The notes under the pieces: model-generated
The model's database searches: none
What the model was told of the DNA's origin: nothing
Seen by the model: the letters and a program-made list of their open reading frames with translations, nothing else
Made by a program: the position numbers and the translations under genes
Assembly (NCBI GenBank): GCA_019321725.1
Contig: CM033108.1
Location: 12,480,060-12,544,059, forward strand
Source of the DNA: Paulownia fortunei
Lineage: Eukaryota; Streptophyta; Magnoliopsida; Lamiales; Paulowniaceae
DNA length: 64,000 nt
Direction of reading: 5' to 3'
Shown: one piece after another, positions 1-12,868 of the stretch
Layout of the letters: each line of letters opens with the position of its first letter
Numbering within the stretch: position 1 is the first letter of the stretch

Positions 1-2216
1 GGGGTGGCAGAACATATGAATCGAACCTTGGTAGAGAAAGTTCAATGTTTGTTATCCAATGCTGGGTTGGGCAAACAGTACTGGGCTGAGACTGTGACAT
101 ATGCGCAACATCTCATAAATCGATTATCATCATCCGCAATAGGTGGTAAAATACCTTTAGAGGTATGGTCTGAAAAATCTGTTGTTGATTATGATTCCTT
201 ACATGTTTTTAGTTCTCTTGCATACTATCATGTGAAGGAATCAAAATTAGAACAGAGAGCAAAGAAGAAATTGTTCATAGGAATCACCTTTGGTGTAAAG
301 GGATACCGACTTTGGTATCTTGAGTCGAAGAAAGTGTTGTTTAGCAGAGATGTTACCTTTGATGAACTTGCCATGCTAAAGAAAGTAATACATGAAAAGA
401 CCGACAGTGCTCCGCAACAGGTAGAGCATACACCAAAGTAGGTGGAGGGAGAAGGAACGGCAAAATTTCTAGCTAAGTATGACAATCCAGTAACAGAAGA
501 TTGGTGAGATGAAGAAGAAGTTCAGATCCAAGAATTATTGGAGCAACCTGAACCAATTACAATGAGAAGGCCTAGACGAGATATTCACAAACCTGCTCGA
601 TTTGTAGATATGGTGGCTTATGCACTTCTAGTTGTAGATGATGATGTTCTGTCCACTTTCTGAGATGCAGTTTGAAGTTCAAAAAGTGAAAAGTGGAAAG
701 GTGCTATAGAGGAAGAGATGCAGTCTCTTTAGAAGAACAAGACTTGGAAGGTGATGCAAACTAAAAGGTAAGAAAGCAATTGGATGCAAATGGGTATTTG
801 CAAAGAAAGAAGGATTTTTTGACAAGAATGATGTGTGCTACAAGGGAAGATTGGTATTTAAAGGCTACGCTTAGAAGGAAGGAACTGATTATAATGAGGT
901 ATTTTCTCTAGTTGTTACACATTCTTCCATTAGAATTTTGTTGGCCTTGGCAGCACAGTTAAATTTGGAGCTAGCTCAACTTGATGTGAAGACGGTGTTC
1001 TTGCATGGTGATTTGGAAGAGGAAATCTACATGACTTAATCAGAAGGATTCAAAGTTATTGGAAAGAAAATTGGGTTTGCAAGCTGAACAAATCATTGTA
1101 CAGATTAAAACAATCTATGAGGTAATGGTAAAAATGATTTGATAAGTTTATGATGAGGCAAAAGTACACTCGAAGCAAATATGATCATTGTGTGTATTTA
1201 CACAAGTTACAAGATATATCTTTCATTTACTTACTTTTGTATGTTGATGATATGCTGATTGCATCATAGAGCCAAATGGAGATTGACAAATTGAAGGCTC
1301 AATTGAATCAAGAGTTTGAAATGAAAGATCTAGGGAAAGCCAAGAAGATTATTGGAATAGAGATAAGCAGGGATAGAATGAGAGGCAAGCTTTGTTTGAC
1401 TCATAAGCAATATTTGAAGAAGGTACTACAACGTTTTGGTATGACAGAGAGCTTAAAACCTGTAAGTTCACCGCTTTCTCCTCATTTGAAGATTAGTGCC
1501 AAGTTATCACCAAAGAATGATGACGAATGAGAGTACATAGCCAAAGTCCCATATGCTAATGCAGTTGGTAGCTTGATGTATGCAATGGTGTCTACGAGGC
1601 CTAATATTTCACAAGTAGTTGGAATTGTGAGGAGGTATATTCATGATCCTGGTAAAGGTCATTAGCAAGCTGTGAAATGGATTCTATGGTATATTCTTAA
1701 TATTGTAGATGTTGGTTTAGTTTTTCAGCAGGATGGTAAAATTGGTCAAAGTGTAGTTGGATATTGTGATTCTGACTATGCAGGTGATTTGGATAAGCAA
1801 AGGTCAACGACTGGATATTTGTTCACTTTTGCTAAAGCACCAGTCAGTTGGAAGTCTACTTTGCAGTTGATGGTTGCTTTGTCTACAATAGAGGTAGAGT
1901 ATATGGCAGTCACTGAAGCTATAAAGGAAGCAATTTGGCTTCAAAGTTTACTTGAAGACTTAGGAGTTGGTCAGAAGCACATTACACTACATTGTGACAG
2001 TCAGAGCGCTATTCACTTAGCAAAAAATCAAGTATTTCATGTAAGAACGAAGCACATTGATGTTTGCTATCACTTTGTATGGGAGATTCTCGAAGAAGGT
2101 AATATACATCTTCAGAAGATTCATACTACAGAGAATCCCGTGGATATGATGACTAAAGTAGTGACAACAGTCAAGTTCAAACATTATTTAAACTTAACCA
2201 ATATTATGCACATTTG
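1..2216 (+). pseudogene. copia-1 pol remnant (integrase C-term, RT, RNase H)
   Basis: Decayed polyprotein in several frames. Bases 4-440 encode the end of the integrase core: VAEHMNRT carries the last acidic residue of the DDE triad and is followed by the conserved tail. A frameshifted stretch (about 690-1230) holds the RT fingers and palm. The RT active-site box YVDD is intact at 1240-1251 and is followed by a stop (TAG) at 1267. Bases 1276-1530 continue the RT, and 1672-2216 hold RNase H with the CDSDYAG and HCDSQSA acidic motifs and the conserved TKHID. Stops at 439, about 505, 661 and elsewhere break the frame. In life this would be cleaved into cDNA-synthesis and integration enzymes inside virus-like particles; this copy cannot make them. 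Confidence 0.88.
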
Positions 2217-2250
2217 AGATGGCGCCAAAAAGGCGCATTTAGAGGTACTG

Positions 2251-2620
2251 TAGAAGACTACTTCATTTGCTTTCCATCCCACATTGGTTGTATACTAAAG
2301 GGATTTGATTATTGAGCCTATAAATAGGTCATTCAACCTTATTTTGGAAATACACCAAAAATCTTATATTTTCTCTACATTTATGGAATTCCTTTAATTA
2401 GAAAATCATAAGTTGTGGGTAATTTTACCCAAGTTGTAATTTGTTCGGGAGATTAGTGAAGCAGTTGTCACAATTACAGTGCCCGGAGTCGTAGGTAAAA
2501 GTTAGCTGAACTCCGTTATCAAATCTGGTGTGCTCTTTCTTTTTTGTTTTTTAATTTTGCATTTACTATTTTGGTATTCTTATTATTAGTTGTTAGTATT
2601 CAATATTTACTTGCTTTGGG
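2251..2620 (+). repeat. copia-1 3' LTR (approximate limits)
   Basis: Non-coding stretch directly after the RNase H stop with the layout of a short Tork-type LTR: a TATA box (2317-2328), then a pyrimidine-rich and a G/C-containing segment around 2480-2530 like the R/U5 part of such LTRs, then a T-rich end. The 5' LTR is outside the window, so neither edge can be fixed by self-comparison. A short inverted repeat (GGCGCC...GGCGC) lies just upstream at about 2221-2238. Confidence 0.5.
2317..2328 (+). promoter_or_regulatory. TATA box in copia-1 LTR
   Basis: CCTATAAATAGG matches the plant TATA consensus and lies in the 5' half of the LTR, where the U3 promoter of a copia element is expected. Activity is not shown by sequence alone. 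Confidence 0.5.
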
Positions 2621-2907
2621 GTATTTAGTCTGTTGTGCATAGTACTTTTTATAGTAGGTTCTGTATAAGGAGACTGGATTTTAAGTGGGATCATTGTGAC
2701 CCCTTCAGCCTTTCCTAAGAGCTTGCTATAATTAGTACTATTTGTTGTGTATTTTGTACTCTCGATACCCCAACACTACGCACGTGGGACAGTAGTGCCC
2801 GTGCGCCGGCAGCACTTTGTAACCAAAGACCTTGTTATGAATAAATATGTTTTTGAAAGAATGCTCATTTTGTGCCTCATTTTGATTTTTGTAGACAGTT
2901 TATAAAA
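2621..2907 (+). other. Probable leader remnant of copia-2 (non-coding)
   Basis: No gene is seen. The last ~50 bases before 2908 match the leader just upstream of gag in copia-3 and copia-4 (TTTTTGTAGA... then a T/A-rich run up to the start codon position). A GC-rich patch at about 2770-2820 (CACGTG and GTGCGCCGGC) is reminiscent of the GC-rich patch in the copia-4 leader. The part around 2780-2880 also resembles the start of this family's LTR weakly, so it may be an LTR/leader scar. Confidence 0.4.
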
Positions 2908-3449
2908 ATAAATAAAAATCTACTTGCATCAATTTTGGACACTAATAAATTAGTAGGACCCAACTTTGTTGATTAGCTTAGGAACCTTAAGATTAGTTTA
3001 CAACCTAAGAAGGAATCCTACGTCCTCGATGTTTCTTTGTCGGCAAGTCCATTGATAGATGGGATCGAGAAAAAACTTGTAAAATATCGACAATAAGTTG
3101 AGGATGATCTACAGACGCAATGCTATATGATGGAATTAATGTCAAATGAGTTGCAGAGGCAACACAAGGTACATGCATATGCGCATAATATCTATGTTCA
3201 CCTACAAGAGTTGTATGGTTAACACACTAGATAGGCAAAACATCAGATCTCAAAATAGCTTTTCAAGACTTATATGACAGAGGGCTCTTCAGTCCATCAC
3301 CATGGATTGAAGATAATAAACTTATTAGAAAGTATCGAGTCCCTTGGAGTTATTATGGACAACGAACTCCATATGGATCTCATCCAATATTCTCTGTCTT
3401 CATCGTTTGACCCTTCGTTGTCAACTTCAAAATGCATAAGATGGAAAAT
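2908..3449 (+). pseudogene. copia-2 gag, 5' fragment
   Basis: N-terminal part of the copia gag (nucleocapsid precursor). It is colinear with copia-4 gag from 31506 and with the reverse-strand gag start at 21927. The start codon is ATA instead of ATG at 2908-2910. The conserved Trp codon near residue 23 is TAG (2974-2976), and further stops follow around 3089 and after 3220. A readable stretch at 3274-3449 matches the middle of gag. The fragment ends abruptly in the 5-bp target site (AAAAT, 3445-3449) of gypsy-1 and resumes at 14943. Confidence 0.8.
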
Positions 3450-5741
3450 TGTAATATCCAAGCTTCACACTACTCACTTGATCAATATGATTCATGCATT
3501 ACATGCTAATTTTATATGCTACTTGCATTTCTATTGACATTGTATAATTTATTTCATTTTATTCAACATTTTTCAATATTCAACCTAATTCTGAAGCTCT
3601 TGCATGGTATTAGCTATTGAATTTCCTTATCTAAGTAGTTGATTTTATATTGAAATAAGAAGAAAATGAGGTTGATCAATATTGGATATAGATGGCATAT
3701 ATAGGTTATAATTTTGGAAGTGTTAAAAGTGTTACTAATAGGCTTATACGGTTTGATTCGATTTCATCCAAGTATTTCAAAAGTAAGATACATCTGATCT
3801 AAGCTTGAAAGATGGGTGAAAGATCAGATTTATACCACAACTTGACATCTCATGCTTGCTACCAAGCTTAAGTAAGCATCTCAAGTGCCACCTCAAGCTT
3901 TCCTTCACCCTTAAGCCACGACCAGACATTCATTTCAACCATTTTCAGCTACTAAACACACACCTTAAGGTCTTCGAGTTCTCCAAATTGATTCCAAGTT
4001 GAAAAAAAGCAATAAAAACAAAAGAAAAGTGATTACCATAAAGTTTATCCCCAAAATTTACATAGGTAACACTTACCTATGGTAAAAATTTGGGAGTGAT
4101 TGAATATATGTAAAGGTGAAAAAACTATTAATGTCATGAAGTGCACAAAACTGTCACGGTACGAAAAATCTATTTTAGTATGTTGTGAAGGGAGTTGAAC
4201 ATGGGAAGTTATATCCATTAGTTTTAGCCATTTTATGACATGGTTACATTTTTTTTATGTTATCTAAGTATAGTAAAAATTGAGAAGTGAATAAATATGT
4301 CTATGGATGTCAAAATCATCATGAAAACTAATGTGAGAGCCAAAAAAATATGAAATTATGAATTTGTCCCATTTAGTTTATTAACATGTTCCAATATAGA
4401 TATAGTGCATTTGATCCCTAACATTTAGGGGGATGTTATAAGAGTTACAATACATCAACTAAATAATGTTTGTATACATTTAATATGTGGAATGAAGGTA
4501 CATAGAAGGTTATATTCCATTATAGTTTCTAAATGGTAAGGTTGTTTAATTAAATTGAAATTCAAGATCTTTATACTACTACATTAGGTATAATGAACTT
4601 GTTAATTGAGGATGGTGATTGATATCTTGTATTTTTACAGAGTGTTTCATATCTAGGGTTGGGAAGTAATACTTCAGAAACCTAGAAGTAACATATAGCT
4701 GATCAAAGGTAAGTAAAGATTCATTTACAACCACAATGCATAGACATAGTAAATGTGTGATTTATAGGTAATATCATAGATCATATGTACATGGCAGAGA
4801 GCATGTATTACTATCATCCATGTCCATTGAGCATACATACATGGGCATTGGCATGTGCATACATCTTATATGAGCATTCTGATAAATCTTGCATTGTACG
4901 ACATGATTCTAAGAAAGGAAAATATTTTTGCTGACTGCTACTAGTGCACCTAAGCATACATGGATTTGTAGGTTTGTGTGCATGGATTTGCATGCTTATA
5001 AGTATGCATGATTATTGGCCATTGGATTATATGCAGAGCTCTTTTTCGGTGCATGGGATGTAGCATTAGTCAGAGGCCCAAGAAAGAAATGATTTTAAGA
5101 GAAATTTTTGATACATGAAATTGCATTGTGGGCATAACATTTTGAGATGCATGAGTTGATATTGTGGATTATTCTTTGACATGCATAATCTTTACTTGCT
5201 TAGCGTTAGTTCATATAATTTATGCATTATAGGTGAGTCTAGTGATACTTGATACCATGGACTTACAGGGCAAGCTGTGGGGTTCCTACAGGTTTTGAGT
5301 ATTAGTGTATATGCATGACGACCTACTGGGTTGTGTCATGGGCATATTCTAATTTTTACAATCATTATTATTGTGTAAATTGTTATCTGTATGTAAAGGG
5401 TTACAAAATACAAAATGTCCTTACTTTCTTCCGAAAGTATTGGCTATTATTTTAATTTGTGAGTCCATTGTATTATAACTTTGGGATGTTGTGTCCTATA
5501 TAACTCTTAAAATTTTATAGTAAATAAGTCTGATACTAGCGTGACTATGATGGGTGTTGTGTTTTATATAAACGATAATTTTTCTATATACAGGGTTATA
5601 TGTGAGAAAATATTTTACTGTTTTTTCAAATTGCTACATTTGAACATATATATATATATATATACACATGCACACAGATGTGCTACATTGTCAAAACTAT
5701 TGTTATATCAATATCTATATTTAGTGTTGGGGGGTGTTATA
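3450..5741 (+). repeat. gypsy-1 5' LTR
   Basis: 2,292 bp starting TGTAATATCC and ending GGTGTTATA (final CA mutated to TA) just before the primer site. It is colinear with the 3' LTR except for two deletions: about 240 bp at 3787 (present in the 3' copy at about 9325-9560) and about 440 bp at 4082 (present in the 3' copy at about 12875-13315). An (AT)n run lies at 5645-5665. Short open frames within it, such as 5541-5864, are not genes. Confidence 0.85.
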
Positions 5742-5743
5742 GA

Positions 5744-5758
5744 GTGGTATCGTAGCCC
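5744..5758 (+). other. gypsy-1 primer-binding site (tRNA-Met)
   Basis: TGGTATCGTAGCCCG begins 2 bases after the LTR end. The usual site complementary to the 3' end of initiator tRNA-Met starts TGGTATCAGAGC; this copy has two changes. The paralogous site of gypsy-2 (reverse strand, 38997-39009) keeps the exact TGGTATCAGAGCC. Confidence 0.75.
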
Positions 5759-6769
5759 GATTTGTGGTTCTGTATACTGTCTATGTACACGATCTTTGAA
5801 ACTGGTAGAGCACAACCATGCCAATAAGTTTTATTTATTGTATAATTTATTTTGTATTTCTTGAATAATATTGGCTATGTGCTTTAAGATTTTGTATAAA
5901 ATAATGTTAAGGCGGACCTATCAGTAATAACAGGTATAAAATTTATATTTAGTATTCTGTCTTTGGAGCTTCATATTCTCTATTATCAACTAAGTATGTA
6001 ATAAGACTAGATAGGGTACTTGATATATATATGAGGTTAATTACAATGCTTTAATTCATTATGGAAGTTCAAGATCAACAAATTAGATTTCAAGAGCTCT
6101 AGGTTAATTTTTTGTTATATTAGCATTATGATATAACATTTTGGTGTTGATTGCTTTATTGATAATTATACATTGTGGATTATTTCAGGATTATTAAGAC
6201 TTTTAAATTATAAGTGATGAAATTTAGAAATTTTATGAAGACCATTGTGGGAAAATGTTTACTATTTGCAAAAAATAAAGAAGATTATCAAATTATTACT
6301 CTCCACTATTACCGTAAAAGAAAATAGTAAGAAAGAGTTATTATCGATCTTTGGGTTGTTTTAGAATTTTTAGAAATGACAAAAGTTTACTAAAAATCCA
6401 TTTGTGTGATCTTAAATCTCTTGATACATGTTGAAAAGAAGTTTTCGGGCAGCTATTGACTAACCAATTGATTTTATCCTGGATATAGTTGTAAGAACAA
6501 ATCCAATCTCTCTTTTAGTTTATCATATACACCTATTGGAATTCGATGAACCTTAAGTGGTATTGTTATAATATTAAGCAATGCATTAAGGTTTAGTGCT
6601 TCTCCTAAACAAACTCCACTTTATATTCACTTTGAAGAAAGATGAATCTTAAGGTTATATATTATTTATTGCAACTGAATTGAGTAATAATTTGTAATAA
6701 GTATAATTTTTTCATACTAAGGTTTATTTAAATAAATTAATAGGAGCTATTGTGATCTTGAGGATTGAT
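5759..6769 (+). other. gypsy-1 leader and lost gag region
   Basis: The first ~350 bp match the gypsy-2 leader (38631-39012, reverse). From about 6110 to 6770 the sequence is AT-rich with stops in all frames, and no gag or protease motif can be read. A normal element would carry gag here, so it has probably been deleted or has decayed beyond recognition. Confidence 0.5.
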
Positions 6770-8967
6770 TTTAAGTTTGAATTAATTATGAATTTCTTGT
6801 TGTGCCATTGGGTTGACTAACGCCTTAATTATTTTGATATACATAATGAATAATGTGTTTGATGATTCTATATAGGTATGTTTGGGGTAATATTCATTGA
6901 TGATATTTTAGTGTACAACTAGAAAAATTATGATTAACCTTTCAATATGTTCGATTTAGTAAATGAGATCTTTTGGTTATGTAATACAATATTTATTTTT
7001 GGGACTGGTAATTTTCTTAAGAAGGTGTCCTTGTAACTATTCAAAATTTCGAGGTTGTAGGGAAATAGAGAAGACCAATAAATGTGATCAAAATAAGAAA
7101 AGTTTTCTAGGTTAGTGATATTATTGGGTATTCAGTCAAAATTTCTCTTTAGTTGTTATTACTTTATTTCATCATACATACAGGTATATCAAATTTAAAT
7201 GGCTCGCTAAGTGAGAAGAAATCTCTAATTAGTTAAAGAGAATTGATTTGAGCTTCAATAGTGACTCTAACTTTAAATATAAGTTATTTATTGTGTATAG
7301 TGGTGTATCTCATTGTATTTTGGTATTGTTCGATGTAATATAGGAAAGTTACTCGACACTCTTCGAGTTAATTAGATTATTTATGTAATACTACATGTGA
7401 CATTACAAAACCAAAGTACTTGAAATGTCTATATACTTAAAAAGAGTTGAACTTGAAGAAAGGATGGATATTATTAGTAAGTGAATATATTGTTTGATCC
7501 ATATAATTACAGATGTCAATGGAATGAAATATTTCAATAAACTAATATTCAAATAAATTTTACATCATAAACTATTATGGGAGTTGAGGGTTGTATAGAG
7601 GATGAATTAAAGTAAATGGTGAATTATCTATTTATTAATATTTTGGTAAGATTGAATTTGATTGATCTAATTTTAAATGCTCAAAATAAGGTTGATGAAA
7701 GGTTAGGATTAAGATGAAAGGCAAAAAAGGCACTTAAATAGATTTTTGTGATAAGTGATAATAATCTCTTAATAAGAGATAGATGTGACGATGAGGGATA
7801 ATAAATTGCAAGATTAAGTTTTAGGTGATGATTATGTACTTTTTATTTATTTTATTTAGTGGTATGAATGATGTTTGTGATCTCAAGAAAATGTACAGAT
7901 ATCGGATACTAGATTAGCAATTATGAAATATATTATTAATATTTGATTTGCCACAAAAAAAGGATATACATAAAAGTGCTTATGTAAGAATGATTTAGTT
8001 TTGTTTTCATTTTAAGGTGGAAATGGGAAAGCATTCATGAATTTTGTATATGATAATGGAATTGGGTTATTGTTCATAAGTTAATTAAATATGCTCATTC
8101 TTTCTCAATTTACCTTAGGTATTCCTTGGAAATCAGTGGAAAGATAAATATATATGAAGTGGTTAGACATTATGATTTATTAGTGTCTATTAGTTCTGAT
8201 GTTGATTTAAGGTCTTTGTCCACTTCCTAGAAGATCTTACATCAGGTATTGAGAACAATATTATATTTTAGTATTGTGATCATCCATGCATCAATGGACA
8301 ATTAGAATAATCAAATTAGACTTTTCAAGATATGCTTAGAGCTTGTGCATTATATGATAGAAAATATAGGTCATTATTTTATTGAAATGAATTTGTTCTT
8401 TTAAGCTGAATATGGCTTGGGATATGAAAGAAGTGGTAGAACAAATTGTTAATGCATGGAAATTAATTAAAGGTGATCATAGAGTTATGCAGATTAAAGA
8501 GGAATATCGTTGCAATTTGTGATAGGGGATCAAATTTTTGAAGGTATCTCTAATGAAATGGATTATGCGGTTTGTGCAGAAAAAAAAAATTGGGTATGTT
8601 ACATACGAACTTGATCTTAGGTACGTTGATTTATTTTGCATTACTTAGATAATTGGGGATATTGCCTGTAAACTCGACCTCTTTGCAATAATGTCTCAAG
8701 TTCACAATGTGTTTCATGTGTTCACTTTAAGGAAGTATATCATGAATCAATTTCATCTACTGAAGAAGAAGGAACCAATAGAACTAAATTGAGGTCGGAG
8801 ATATGAATAAAGACCTATAGAAATTTTAGTAAGGGATGTAAAGCAACTTCAAAATGAGAGTATCTCATTAGTTGAAGTACTAAGGAGAATTCAATCAATA
8901 TAAGAATCTACTTGGGAAAGGAAGCATAAAATGATAGTTAAATATCTAGAGCTTTTTGGTAAGTAAA
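6770..8967 (+). pseudogene. gypsy-1 pol remnant (RT box and integrase C-terminus/chromodomain)
   Basis: Two islands identify this as gypsy pol. At 6893-6919 the frame reads FIDDILVYN, the RT catalytic box with both Asp kept. At about 8620-8967 it reads the integrase C-terminus, including NVFHVFTLRKYI (8707-8742), followed by a chromodomain-like end containing ESTWER. The same order and spacing to the LTR occur in gypsy-3 (about 52020-52390). Between the islands the frame is shredded; RNase H and integrase core are not securely readable. The polypurine-like signal CGGGGATGAAATTTTTACAAGG (split here by my reading at 8973-8994) parallels the end of gypsy-3. Confidence 0.75.
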
Positions 8968-8996
8968 AGCTCGGGGATGAAATTTTTACAAGGAGT

Positions 8997-9846
8997 CAAG
9001 CCTCACACTACTCACAGGCCAATATGATTTATGCATTATGTGTTAATTTTATATACTACTTGTATTTCTATTGACATTGCATAATTTATTTCATTTTATA
9101 CGACATTCTTGAATATTAAACTTTATTTTGAAGCTCTTGAACGGTATTAGTTATTGAATTTCCTAACCTAAGTAGTTGATTTTATATTAAAATAAGAAGA
9201 AAATAAAGTTGATCAATATTGGATATAGATGGGATATATAGGTTATAATTTTGGAAGTGTTAAAAGTGTTACTAGTAGGCTTATACGATTTAATTCGATT
9301 TCATCTAGGTATTTCAAAAGTATATATGGATAAATTTCATATTTAGGACATTGGACATAAGATACTATAATTGAAAGGAGATATTACAATATTCATTCAT
9401 ATATAAGATTATATAATTATTAATATGGACAATTATTCAAGAATCGAGTGACAATCGGGTAAGAAATTAAATGAACGGTTAGAAAATTAGCTTATGAATT
9501 GTCTATGGGATCTTGTGGTAGTTAAAATAGGATGCAATAAAATTAATGTATAGTAAGATACACTAATCTAAGCTTGAAAGATGGGTGAAAGGTCAGATTT
9601 ATACCACAACTTGATATCTCATGTTTGCTACCATTAAGCAAGCACCTCAAGTGCCACCTCAAGCTTTCCTTCACCTTAAGCCATGACTAGACCCTCATTT
9701 TAGCCATTTTTAGCTTCCAAGCACATACCTTAAGGTGTCCAATTTCTCCAAATTGATTCCAAGTTGAAATAAAAGCATGAAAAGCAAAGGAAAAGTAATT
9801 ACCATCAAGTTTAATCTCAAAATATACATAGGTAACACTTACCTAC
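8997..9846 (+). repeat. gypsy-1 3' LTR, first part
   Basis: Colinear with 3466-4078 of the 5' LTR but longer, because it keeps a ~240-bp stretch (about 9325-9560) missing from the 5' copy. The extreme 5' end is diverged, so the start is accurate only to about 10 bp. It breaks off in the target site of solo-1. Confidence 0.8.
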
Positions 9847-12800
9847 TATCACAACCTCCCAACAATATATATAAATATATATAAACAACCTGTGCAACAT
9901 AATTTGTGCATGTATGCATGTGTATAACTTTTTTTTTCACTGAGTTCAACAAAACATTGATAAAAGTAAAGTGCTTTCACATCTTATAACATTATATATA
10001 CATAGGTAGTTATTAAACATTAACCAAGTCTATCAAAACCATCACAAACCCAAACTCTCTATCACAAAGAAGTTTTGAATGTGATATACAGGATAAAGTC
10101 ACTAATATAATACAATAGCTATAAAATAAAAAACACAGCCCACAAAATAGTCCAACAGGTCGTCATCTAAGTATATTGATCTTTAAAAGCCTGTAGGAGC
10201 TCCACTGCCAGCCAGTAAACTAGAGGTCTCAAGTCTTACCATGTTCACCTACAATGCATGAACTACATTAGCTAATGCTCAATAAGTAAAAATCATGCAT
10301 GACAAGAGTATGATACAAAATCTCATGCAACTTAACTCTAAGATATGATGCTATAAATGTGTCAAATTGAGTACTTATAAATCAAAGAGTTTTTATTAAA
10401 AATCACTTCATTTGTTGGGCCCTTGGCTCACCTACTATGCATCGGATAGAGCTCTGAACAATATCAATAATCACATGACCATAAAAAAATGACTCAGTCT
10501 AAGGGCCATCTCCTAGGATTACCAGAGGTCCACCCCTGTCTTTCCCTGTGATCCTCAAGAAGTCTTGCCACTGGCAAAGTCAATAAGGGCACAGTCAAAT
10601 GCTCCACCCTCTCGTGACCACCAGAGACACACCCCTTGTTAATCCTGTGATCTTCTGAGAAATAACACTTGCGACACCCCAAAATATCATATAAGCACAC
10701 CTTGCATGCCTTGATACACTAGTAGTAGCCAACCAAAATATTTTTTTTTTTGAAAACCATATCTCAAATCATATCGTGCATGCAAAAACCTCCACTATAC
10801 TCATATGTCGTGCATGCACATGTAAATGCTCATGCATGGTATGTTCAATATGAAATCCAAGTCATCTTGCTCTCAACATGTTTCAAGAATCATAAGACTC
10901 TCAGTCAAATTTAATATCATCAACACATTAGGTATAAATACTTCAAGACATACTATGTTCATGCATTATAGTTGCAAATGGACCCTTAGGTAGCTTAGTC
11001 TAGATTTGTTTATTGTTCCTCTCCAATCTTAGATGTAAAATATCATATAATATTACCCAATATCAAGCATCATTCCCAATTTGGCAAGTTGAAAGGATAA
11101 AATATCATACTAAGACCTTAAACACCAAGCTATCTAGGTAATAATTATGCTTTCACAGACTATAACCCAATCTAGTCCCTCAAATGCCTTAATTTCTCAT
11201 CCTAGATACATGTAAACATCATATAATTTAAGTATTATAACTCTAATATCATGTACCCAATTGAAATATAATTGAAATATGCTAAGTTATAAAATGGGGC
11301 AGATTCACATTTTCATATTTTCTTGCTGTCCAATTTAGTTGCATTATAATTTTGACATCCCTAAGCATATCCAATCACTCCCAAATTTTTACCACACTTA
11401 GATAACATGTATATAAATGTAACCATATCATATAATTGCTAAAAATTATGGATATAGCTTTCCAAGTTTAGCTCTTTTCACGATATACTGAAATATATTA
11501 TTTTCCTACCGTGACAGTTTTGCACACTTCATGACATTAATGGTTTTGGCACCCTTAAGTATATTCAATCACTCCAAAATTTTCACCATACTTAGATAAC
11601 ATATAGATAACCAGGTCAAAGTACCACCAAAAATACTGGATTGATTGATGTAAAACTAGCACCATTCTCATAGGACAGAATCTAAATTTCCAAGAAGACA
11701 GTTTTGAGTACCTCTTTAATTATCATGCTATATTATAATTTATAACCTTTCTAAACTTACATACATCACTTAGACTCATATATAAACACATATATGATGA
11801 AATACACAGGTTTTAATCAAGTTATTATACCTATATAAAGCATAAATATAAAAAATCAGCAAGTATATAGTTTTTGTCCCTAGTGATTTTTATTGTGATT
11901 TTGCAACTAAAAATCCTTCTTTTATGAATTATAAGACCACAAATAACATCCCAACATGATTATAATCAATAATATAAGCTTTAAAAATCATAAATCCTCA
12001 AACAATTCAAGAACTTAAATAAAAAACATGAATTAAAGCTCACCTATGCACAGATTTTAGATTTAACTTGCTCCTCCTTACTTCCTTTTGCTTCCTTCAC
12101 TTTTTTTCTTTACTTGGAATTACTTGAGAGAAATTTCTAACATTCAATATGAAGGTTTTGGAAGTGAAATAGCTCAAAAAATAGTTTTTGATCGTGGCTC
12201 AGGGATAGAAATGAAGAAAGGTTGAGGTGGAAGCTTGAGGTGGCAAGGTCGAGGTGTAAAGTTGTGGTTCAAATCTGATATTTTTTGCACCTTATACAGC
12301 CCTAATCTAGTATTTCTCATTACTTATTTATCTATTTACAATCTATTTTAATTTTCATATGATCGGATAATAAATGTTTGCCCTAATTTCTTAACCGTTC
12401 ATTCGGTCTCTAAACTAATTGATACCCGATTCTTAAATGATTGTCTACTTTTATTTTATAAAATCACATACACATATGAACCTTGTAATATGATACTTAA
12501 ATAATACTATATCATGTCCAATATCCCAAGTATGTTAATCTATAGAGGTATACCTTTAAAACACTCCGATCAATTTGAATTGAATCATAAAAGCTTACTA
12601 GTGACACCTTTAATACTTCTAAAATTATAATATATAACCTATGAATATCCACTTATTGATCAATCTATTCTTTATCTTATCTAAATATAGAAAATTACTT
12701 AATTAGGTTGTAGGATCTCAACCATTAACATCAAGTGATGGCATTGGAGGCATAATGATTAAGAATGCTATAAAAGATGCAATGTAGATGTTAGTGCAAA

Positions 12801-12868
12801 TTAGCATATAAGTAGCATGTAGTGCATGAATTATATTGGCCAAGTGAGTAGTGTGAGACTTGGGTATT
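9847..12868 (-). mobile_element. solo-1: reverse-strand gypsy solo LTR inside the gypsy-1 3' LTR
   Basis: A 3,022-bp LTR of a related gypsy family in reverse orientation, with no internal sequence. In its own direction it runs from TGTAATACCC (ending at 12868 on the plus strand) to GGTTGTGATA (at 9847). Flanking 5-mers CCTAC (9842-9846) and TCTAT (12869-12873) fit a mutated duplication of CCTAT, the sequence found at this point in the gypsy-1 5' LTR (4077-4081). A GC-rich island (about 10500-10640) is shared with the left LTR of gypsy-2. The open frames within it (for example 10494-10700 minus) are by-products of this island. It was probably formed by LTR-LTR recombination of a full element. 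Confidence 0.8.

Larger units (their letters stand above)
1..2620 (+). mobile_element. copia-1: 3' part of a Ty1/copia (Tork/Tnt1-like) element
   Basis: This is the 3' part of a Ty1/copia retrotransposon whose 5' LTR, gag and protease lie outside the window. What remains reads integrase C-terminus, reverse transcriptase, RNase H, then a short 3' LTR. Integrase before RT and a YVDD box identify Ty1/copia. The RNase H tail ending in a lysine- and histidine-rich stretch resembles the Tork/Tnt1 lineage, which is an inference from family knowledge. The right boundary near 2620 is approximate: the LTR end is not sharply defined and no target-site duplication can be tested. Copia-2 leader-like sequence follows directly. 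Confidence 0.85.

Noticed and set aside
5541..5864. 107-codon open frame
   Set aside because: It spans the gypsy-1 LTR end, the (AT)n run and the primer site, so it is not a gene.
10494..10700. Reverse-strand 68-codon frame, with a similar one at 38095-38298
   Set aside because: Both come from the GC-rich island shared by two LTR copies. The frame is not kept between them as a protein would be.
3450..12868. Apparent giant inverted repeat (3450 region versus 12868 region)
   Set aside because: It is explained by two related LTRs inserted in opposite orientations.
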